Origin: Datnioides undecimradiatus
Taxonomy: Eukaryota; Chordata; Actinopteri; Lobotiformes; Datnioididae
Reading direction: 5' to 3'
Length of the DNA stretch: 64,000 nt
NCBI GenBank assembly: GCA_008933995.1
Contig: WARS01000009.1
Span: 3,132,001 to 3,196,000, forward strand
Shown: in pieces, positions 18,409 to 64,000 of the stretch
Layout of the letters: every line of letters begins with the position of its first letter
Numbering within the stretch: the first letter of the stretch is position 1
The notes under the pieces: model-generated
Database searches by the model: none
Told to the model about the DNA's origin: nothing
The model's input: the letters and a program-made list of their open reading frames with translations, nothing else
Translations under genes and position numbers: made by a program

Positions 18409-18720
18409 ATGTTTCTCACCCTCACCCTGCTGCGGAAAGGCATCCCGGGAAAGCAGTGGATTGGAAAGTATCGCCGTCCCCGACAGATTACCTGGCAGAT
18501 GAAGCGCAACACGATGAAGCATCTGGAGCGAGAGGCTGAGAACGAGTACTGGATCAGCCGGCCGTACATGACCGCAGAGCAGGAGCGCGGCCACGCCGCA
18601 GAGCGCAGAACCCAGAACTGGCTCAAGATCAAGGAGACCAAATTTGCCAATTTCCCTGAACACAAACACATCGTAGATCATCTGAGTCATCTCAGGATCA
18701 CCAAGACGTGGTCAAGTTAA
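18409..18720 (+). CDS. mrpl57: mrpl57, mitochondrial ribosomal protein L57 (MRP63/mL63)
   Basis: Component of the large subunit of the mitochondrial ribosome, imported into the matrix. A single coding exon encodes 103 residues (human 102 from memory). It begins MFLTLTLLRKGIPGKQWIGK, and the block GKQWIGKYRRPRQITWQMK, the stretch AENEYWISRPYMTAEQERGH and the ending LSHLRITKTWSS align residue by residue with human MRP63. The N-terminus is basic and hydrophobic, as in proteins that enter mitochondria. The start is chosen as the first ATG after the splice acceptor at 18393; context GGCACCATG is a good Kozak match. The gene is head-to-head with the P450 and in tandem with kcnh1. Codon use is normal and no disruption is seen, so it is a functional gene and not a processed copy; the 5' UTR intron supports this. 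Confidence 0.96.
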   Translation: MFLTLTLLRKGIPGKQWIGKYRRPRQITWQMKRNTMKHLEREAENEYWISRPYMTAEQERGHAAERRTQNWLKIKETKFANFPEHKHIVDHLSHLRITKTWSS

Positions 18721-18969
18721 TGTGAGCTGAGGAACGACATGCAAAGACTCTTTATAAGGTGACAATAGACCATGTTTGTGTGTGTAAGAAAGCTCTGTTA
18801 GAGTTTGTACAGTTGTCAACCAGGTCCACAACAGACTGCTTTTGCCCAACTGTGGTTCTGTATCACAGGCTGAACCCACACTGAAACAACTGCTGTCATT
18901 GTTCCACATTCAGCGATGGATAAAAAGTGCTTAACATTCTTTTCTCTGGGTCTTTTCTTGTTTTGACTC

Positions 18970-18975
18970 ATTAAA
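18970..18975 (+). terminator. candidate mrpl57 polyadenylation signal ATTAAA
   Basis: First poly(A)-type hexamer after the stop, 250 nt downstream. A canonical AATAAA follows at 19301-19306 and could be a distal site. Confidence 0.4.
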
Positions 18976-21099
18976 AAATACACTTTCAAGTTAGGAAAAA
19001 CAGGCTTCTCACCAGTTATTAATTCTCTATAATTATATGAGCTGCTTAAGTGTTTCCTCGAGGGAAATGTTGGAGGAATTATGTAAACTGTCTGGGGAGA
19101 TTGGGGCAAAGTTAATAATAATTTAATAATAATTAATTTAATAATAGTAATTTAACGAAGGGTTAATTTCATTGTAATACATTTGCATTTAACTGTTTTA
19201 CACTTCATGTATTTTAGGGTTGTGCCTGTCGGTGAACCCACTGTGGCTTGAATTAAAGTGTTTAATCCCCTTTGAACCTTTGAAGTTAGAAAAGCCACCA
19301 AATAAAACATTCTCAGGGCTCATGGAAATGAAGTTTAATATTAGGTTTAACAGAATTACAAACCTGTCATTTAGTGATGTTTTCCTTTTTAGAAAAATAG
19401 ACTGGTGACATTATAATACCTGGTTGAGAGTCTTGAGGCTCTCTAGTGACTCGGGGTTGGACATTGTGCTTCCTGCACAATGACTCTTGTACTACATACT
19501 GTATCGATGGCTTGTCTGATAACTGTTATTGCCATTACGTACCCATTATCACTCCTACACATACATTTACTACAAGACGAGTCAGCAGGTCATCATAGGC
19601 ACAGTCTCCTGCATAGAACCTTCATAACCTTCTGTAAACAGATCAAAGGAAGTTGTTGTGAAGCTGGAAGGGGGCATGCGCCATAAAGCAAACAAACACT
19701 GACACTGCAATCCTCAGCTCTTAAAAGGAGCCATGAAAGCAGGACTATTTTGTCTTTAAATGGCGTCACTGTACTTTAACCCCTCCTTCGTTGTCGTGTT
19801 TGTTTGGTAAGGGCTCATATGAGGATACAATATTTGGCAACTGTTAAAACTTTAATGAATATATATTAAAGTGTAACAACTGTTTTCTTATATTGCCAGA
19901 CATCAGCTATCTTACGGGTTGTAGCTGTTGACAAATACAGTAAGAAACACTAATATCCACTTACAGCTATGTTACGGTGTGGTACTGAATGTCTATATCC
20001 AGCCTGTAAATGCTGAACCAGCTTCCCCTGTTCTGGCCATGAGCCAGTGTGCTCAGCTGTTTTAACCTTTTTAATTGGTTAAACGTAAAAGTTGTTAATC
20101 TTCAGACCGTTTGATACTCAGGAAGTGTTGGTTATGTCCTCATTTATAAATCTGCACAGTAAAATAACGCTGAGCCGTTGTGCTCAGCTATTTGTAACCT
20201 CTTTAATTGGTTAAACATAAAACGGGGACGTTCAGTGGGTCGCTGCAGCGCAAAACCCGGCTGGTTTCCATAGCAGCCATCCGGTCTGATTTACACCTGC
20301 GACAACAGGTGAACCCGACGTGAAAACGGAGAGGATAGAAATGCAGCCGTCCTCTGTGTGTCTGAGAAACCACAGGTGCAGGAGAGCTTTCACACTGACC
20401 TCTGTGTGGACTATTTGTTTAATTTTGATGGAGATGTTGCCACCAGAAGCATTATTTGAGGTCTTGTCCTAGTGTGGGCGCTGCAGGTTCCAAACTAATT
20501 GAGCAGGATTAATGAGCTGGTTGGGAACATGCTATCTGTGAAAGGGCCAACTCTGCTGCAGTTAAAAAGGGGGAAATCCACACGCCTCAGTTTTGCTGCT
20601 CCTTTGGGACACCAGTTTCAAGAACCTGACTCTAAACGATTAATCCATGAAAAACTCTATTAGAAACCTCTGGGGTGGACTGCAGCAAGTTCTCCCAGCT
20701 GTCTTTCCTCAGCTCAAACTGAAATTAGTTGCAGTTCGTGTTTTAATCTGCTAAATGTAACACATCTGAAAATGTCAGCTCCATAAATCAGAATAACTCA
20801 AAAAATAAATTAAATGATCTGGTTGAAATGTAGAGGCACAAACCGTCTTAACATTTACTCCTGAGAATACAGAGATATGACCAGCATAATATATTTTAAG
20901 TGTCAAAACCAAAAACAATTGATTTGGATTAGCTTGTTATTCCCAATGCAACAATATGTTGAGGTGTTGTTCCCAGTTTAGAGGCCAGTTAAGGGGTCTG
21001 CAAAATAAATGTTAATTATTTTTACATTTGGCTTCGTAATAATTTCTAATAGTTTAGATTATTGTAAAATGCACACAGCTATAGTGTGCACGCACGTTG

Positions 21100-21100
<1 letters not shown>
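18976..21100. other. mrpl57-kcnh1 intergenic region
   Basis: No gene recognised. It contains a TAATAA-rich stretch at about 19118-19156 and a diverged 50-bp direct duplication at 20041-20090 and 20171-20222. GC content rises towards the kcnh1 first exon. Confidence 0.4.
20041..20222 (+). repeat. pair of about 50-bp direct repeats upstream of kcnh1
   Basis: 20041-20090 and 20171-20222 share GAGCC..TGTGCTCAGCT, then TTTAATTGGTTAAAC and ATAAAA-type endings in the same order. They are separated by 80 bp of unrelated sequence and lie 1.2-1.4 kb before the kcnh1 start codon. Confidence 0.7.
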
Positions 21101-59060
<37,960 letters not shown>

Positions 59061-60060
59061 AGGACGGAGGAACCACCAGGCAACAGTTGACTGTGAACTC
59101 AGCTGGAATCCAGTAATATTCAGATTACTTGGATAGCTGAGGCTGCACTGGGCACACTGTTGAGATCCGGCAACAGTGTAGTCTGTCAGACACACGGGCC
59201 TTCATCGTAGTGGTGTAACTGGTTGGTTTAACAAGGGAAGGCGAGGTTGTAGCCCAGAATTTGTTGCGGTGACCCTGAACACTCAGAGTTAAAAACTCAC
59301 TGCTCTATGCTTGTACATATGTTTGATTTATTTTTCCATTGCACTATAATGGAAAAATACAGAGCAGTTTGATGTCAGTCCAAAATCTGTTTACCACTTT
59401 CACGTTTTGAGAGTCTCAGCAGAGGAACGGAGTCGTATCTCTGTTGGAAGGCTCCAGCAGAAGCAGCATGAACCACTGATTTGTTATTGAATCGTTTGTA
59501 TGAGAACCTTTTGCATGTCACATAAAATAGACGTGTGCCTCCAATTGCAGATGGCGCATATTTGATTAATTGAGGCCACACGGCGAGTCATTTGCATTAT
59601 TTCAGCCTGACAGTGAGAAAGGATGGTCTGTGCAGATGTTGAAACGGTCTCAGAGTAATTTCCTCAAGAAATTGATGAACTCCTTTATTATATCAACCGC
59701 CAGGATCATTATGAATTATATAACAGATAACTCTGGCCAAGCAATCAGATTTTCAGAAATCTTTCATCAGAGTTTATAATTTCCATAAACCATGCCTGCA
59801 CGGGCTTCAAAACAAATGCACTGATAGTGCGGCAGCAGAAAACAAGTTATCCATCTTTCCTGATGCTCATGTATAAGAACTCCAACTGCGCACATGTCAC
59901 ACATAGACTGTATGAGAGCCATGCATTTTTAGCTTTGGCATAATTATAATGCAGATGGATTTGATGATGGCGTTGCCCCTAACTGCATTTAAAACTATCG
60001 AGACACACAGTAACAAATGCCCTTTTCTAAAATAAAATGCATTCATGTAAAATAAAACTT
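59061..60060 (+). other. kcnh1: kcnh1 3' UTR (probable)
   Basis: From the stop codon to a double poly(A) signal (AATAAA at 60031-60036 and 60051-60056). Includes an octamer-type ATTTGCAT near 59589-59596. The actual 3' end is not visible. Confidence 0.4.
60031..60056 (+). terminator. candidate kcnh1 polyadenylation signals, two AATAAA
   Basis: Two canonical hexamers 20 nt apart, 971 nt after the stop codon, followed by GTGCGGGTTTGCT-type GT-rich sequence. Confidence 0.4.
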
Positions 60061-61660
60061 AAAAGTGCGGGTTTGCTCATGTAAACAAGCCTTGATACTC
60101 ACTGATACCTGTTGTTAAGGATGATTTCTGCCTTTAATTGCCACTGAGGTGCATTTTTACACCACTTAGCATGATTTAATGAGTCCGTTGGTCTTCACAT
60201 TCACTTGAGAAGTAATCACCCACACCCATGATGACAGCGGATAAAGTTCACCATTAATAAAGGGGCAAAGAGATAAACAGCTTGTTTAGTTGAGACCAAT
60301 ATGTTGAGCTGTATCAATCACTGTATGAGCTACTATTTACACAGTAGATAACCAAAATGCTTAAATCAATGAATATCTTAGAAAGGAAAAACAAGCATCA
60401 TAGAGTTCATCATCATTTATATGGCAATCACTGGAAAAAATATTTATTTTATACTTTGTTTTTAATCTAAATTTAAATTCCTGAAATTGCTATATTGTAG
60501 TTTTTTTCTTTCAAATAATAACTGCCTGCTAATGAACTGAAATACAGCCAGGCAGAGAGAGAGAAAAATCATTAATTTCATAGTTTTCTTTTTCAATTGT
60601 AATTTTGTTTTGACACAATTTCAATAAATCTACAGAGTAAAACATGATTTACAGAGCAACAGACTTAACAAAAAATAAGATAGGTGTTTAATGTTTTTAG
60701 TTCTATAAAATGTACTGAAACTATAAATGTCCTTCTTTAACTGTTAGACTAATAGAAGGAATTATCTGTTTTACACTTTCTAAATTTTATTTATCAACCC
60801 ACAGATAAAGAAGCATCTAAACATTAGTAAGGCAGAGTTTTTGTATTAGAGCAATAATTATGCAGATTTTGCTGCTAGAGTAGAATTTCGTGCTGAAACA
60901 TCACCAGTTGATGCTCTTTAAAAACAATAAATAATGAAAGAAAGTCTAATATTTATTAAATATCACTCAGTTTTGAAACAATCTGACAGTATTTTCTAGA
61001 TAGCTGATAAGATCCAGAATACTGCACTGTAGTATTACTACATACAATACTATATCACTGATATTAACAGTAGTCATACTTCTATTTCAAAAACAAATTA
61101 AGACTCAAAACTGGGTGGTTTTACCTCTGGTTGAAGAAGGAGCTTTACTGGTGAGCTTGAATCTATCTTTCAGTATGGCACATGTATTCCTTTACATAGC
61201 AAGGAATAGCCATTATTCTGTATTATTTATTATTCATATGGATAATTTATGTTCAATGCATGCCTTCTCTCTTATCAAGACATGCTGAAAATGCCAAGTT
61301 TTTTTTCCTCTAACACTCTCTGCAGCTCTGTTCCCATCAAAAATTCAACTGACTAAAAATAAATGGGCATGTCATCACAGAAGTGAGAGCTCATTTGGTT
61401 TAGGGTTGGTGTTTGCTGGTCTTTATGGGTCTGCATTCACAAGGAATTTAGATCTCGAGAAGGGAAAAGCAGTAATATGATATAGTGGTGACCTCTCTAT
61501 AGCCTGGAATTAGACACCGTAAGGATTTAACGATATAATAGCCTTTAAAGTGTCAATGTACATTCTGACATCCTTGAAACTCCAAAAGATCAAAGACAAA
61601 TGATTAAATTAGTTACAAGATATAACTCTGAAAAAGTGACAAATGATGTATCAATATCAA

Positions 61661-61860
61661 TTTTATTTATTTATTTATTTATTTATTTGACAGGGACTGA
61701 GCACACCAATGAACATCAGCATAACATACAATATGTGAGAGTTAGCTCGAATGCTAATTTACATCCCTAGTCCCAAGGCAGAAAGGGACAAAATGCAATA
61801 AAACACAAAAACAATCCAAGTAACAATATACAAATTATTACACAAATGTAAAAGTGAATA
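61661..61860 (+). repeat. (TTTA)n plus fish retroelement tail
   Basis: A TTTA run (61661-61688) followed by GACAGGGACTGAGCACACCA, GAGTTAGCTCGAATGCTAAT and CCCTAGTCCCAAGGCAGAAA. This order matches a fish repeat tail known from memory. Right-hand end uncertain. Confidence 0.55.
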
Positions 61861-62148
61861 ATTACAATGATCACTCTTTTAATTGGTAACGTTATAGAGG
61901 TCAAATGTACTGTTGTCACATCACACACCCCTCACTATGGATTTTTAAAAAACAACTATAGTATTGCAGTATACATTCATTTCAGAAAGACAAAAAAAAC
62001 TTTTATGAGAATTGAGCGCGTTTGAAGCCCAAATTCATTCTTGGCATCAGTCAAATCTGGCAACACCAACTATGTTGCATAAACTATGAGCTCAAGCAGA
62101 CTTAAAAGTTCAAGTTTGCTTTTGTTTTAGAACAATTTAAAAGTAAAG

Positions 62149-62797
62149 TTTGACATTTTGGCAACTGCACTTTCCCAGGTGTTTGTGTTCTTGCACAGAG
62201 TCAGATGAGAAGATCGGTGCGGCTTTTATATCATGTGGTACATAAGCTATTGACTTTCCCAAGACGCAAAGGCTGGAGAGCATTAAGCTGCTGTTTATTG
62301 TGAATAGGGCTTTGTGTTGCAGCCTGCTAAGATTTTTAAGAAGCCAATACGTAAACACATGCAGGGAGAGTTGAACTACAGCAGTGAGTTCATAAAACAA
62401 CTGTCCAATCAAACCAGAATATTTTGATTATGTGCTTATGTGACACACACAGCTTCAGTTGTATGAGGCCATAGGCCACCTACTTAGCATTAAGACTTGA
62501 ACCTGCAGAAAACAGCAAGCTTACAGTTCAAAAACGTCTTCCAGCACCTCTAAAGCTTATTATTTAACACAAAACATCTTGCTTGCTCAATCCACATGTA
62601 AAATAAATTGTGGTTTTATGAGAAGTTATGTATAGTGGGCCATTTTGAATGTATGCAGAGCCAGGCTAGCTGTTTCCCCATGCTTCCAGTCTTTTTGCTA
62701 AGCTAAGCTAACTGACCTCCAGCTCTTGCTCCATATACTGAGTACTAAATCTCATCTAACTCTCTGAGGAAAAGTGAATATTTTCCAAAATGTCAAA
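62149..62797. mobile_element. non-autonomous element (MITE-like) with 13-bp perfect terminal inverted repeats
   Basis: Ends are TTTGACATTTTGG (62149-62161) and CCAAAATGTCAAA (62785-62797), exact reverse complements. The interior has GCCAGGCTAGCTGTTTCCCC and TGCTAAGCTAAGCTAACTGA, the signature of the abundant GCTAAGC fish family. There is no coding capacity beyond a 91-codon chance ORF on the minus strand. No clear target-site duplication is visible. Confidence 0.7.
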
Positions 62798-64000
62798 GCA
62801 TTTAAAATACTTACTTATACCCTTTTGAGTTATTATATTAAAGAACAAAGTGTAGAGAGTGGAAGCATTTTGACTTTTCTGAACACACACTGGTGAGGAT
62901 TGCAAGCTTTGGACTGGAATAGTTTGAATTGCAACTCAATATGATTTGGAAATCAAAATGAATAACGCCTTGAATGTTACCTCATCTGCTCATCCTGCTT
63001 TGGCTTTTAACAATACTGACAACAGCGCTAAAACAAAAAGAGGTGTTCCCTGTTTGGGATTTATATGATTCAGCCACTAAAACTACACAGAAAACACTAT
63101 TTTCTTGTCAGAATGTTTTTATTATTTTTATTATTTCAGCAATGACACAGATGAATGACTGAACTCACATCTTATGAACCTTGTAAACTTGGCCTGTTTG
63201 CTCCCATCATGTGATTAGTTATATCTAAGCTGTAAATTTACATTATTATTATTATTTATTTTGGGTTTTTTTTACATTTTACAGTTATCTGACAGGAAGA
63301 AAACCTAATCCGACTGATTTTTCGTAAAAAAGATCAAATCTGTTCCAGCTAGAAGTCTGATTTTGTGCCAGCATTCAAAGGTAGCCCCAACAACACAGAT
63401 ATGGCACGTGGAGGGCACTTTCACTTGCTCCTGTCTCACGAGGCTGAATTTTTTACCAACACCATAAATATGCGTTACTAAAACGGGATGTACATGGGCG
63501 CACTCTAAAACTCAGAGACAAGATCCTTGAAAGCAATATGTAGTTCTGTGCTGTAACATTTATAAACAAAAGGTCCAAACTGTGTCAAAAAATATGGAAA
63601 ACCAAGCGAAAAGACACTTTTTACAGTGCTGCAGTATCACTTCATTACATTAACTCTAATATTGGTAAAGTCATTACCTTTGATTGCTACTGAGAAGCAT
63701 GCAACACTGTGCCTTCATTATATCGCCCCCTATTCAAGCCTGAAGTGAGAAAGGCAGTGTTAAATATCCAAATTACTGTCCTTTGAAAAACACAGAACTA
63801 TTTTTGTGGTCAGCCCTAAAGTGCTGCCTAGTTATAAAACCCTACATATTATATATAAATATACAGTATATGCACAAATTATACTGCAATGTTTAGATTC
63901 ATAAGAAAGAGAAAAGTTTGAACCTGGTGTATGGTTTATGTAATATGCACATGCCTCTATGTTCACATGTCATGTGATGAGAAATGTAACTATTTCAAGC

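Larger units (their letters stand above)
60061..64000. other. kcnh1 downstream flank, no gene recognised
   Basis: AT-rich. Holds an ATTT microsatellite with a retroelement-like tail (61661-61860) and the terminal-inverted-repeat element at 62149-62797. Remaining stretches show nothing I can name. Confidence 0.45.

Overview
The window is vertebrate nuclear DNA, almost certainly from a spiny-rayed (percomorph-type) teleost fish. The grounds are multi-exon genes with GT-AG introns, long TG/CA microsatellites, fish-type tRNA-derived SINE remnants and non-LTR tails, and proteins close to, but distinct from, their human counterparts. No bacterial, phage or CRISPR content is present. Most short ORFs are chance readings of intron or UTR. 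I assembled the genes by hand from splice sites, reading phase and remembered family sequences; nothing was aligned by computer.

Layout: (1) 1933-6201, plus strand: last four coding exons of desi2 (desumoylating isopeptidase 2); the first coding exon lies upstream of the window. (2) 10409-16079, minus strand: a complete 13-exon cytochrome P450 of the CYP3 family (495 codons), tail-to-tail with desi2. (3) About 16600-18720, plus strand: mrpl57 (mitochondrial ribosomal protein L57/MRP63), with a probable non-coding first exon, head-to-head with the P450. (4) 21396-59060, plus strand: complete kcnh1 (EAG1 voltage-gated potassium channel), 12 coding exons, 964 codons, introns up to 8.3 kb. (5) 59061-64000: 3' UTR and flanking DNA with repeats and no further gene recognised.

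The four genes are not a functional unit: a protein-modification peptidase, a microsomal monooxygenase, a mitochondrial ribosome subunit and a neuronal potassium channel. Their arrangement still matters locally. desi2 and the P450 converge with possible facing poly(A) signals near 9.6 kb, and the P450 and mrpl57 share a roughly 0.5 kb divergent promoter interval with a GC box and an ETS/GABP site.

The most notable non-coding structures are: a desi2 acceptor whose pyrimidine tract is replaced by a 55-nt TG run; TG and CA arrays flanking desi2 exons that could pair in the RNA; a roughly 31-bp degenerate tandem array, a 15-bp perfect hairpin and a G-quadruplex motif, all in kcnh1 intron 8; a 16-codon upstream ORF ending 13 nt before the kcnh1 start; a 649-bp element with 13-bp perfect terminal inverted repeats near 62.5 kb and related fragments elsewhere; and several homeodomain/POU-motif blocks in kcnh1 that may be conserved enhancers. 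I found no convincing new biological system; the items listed are candidates for testing.
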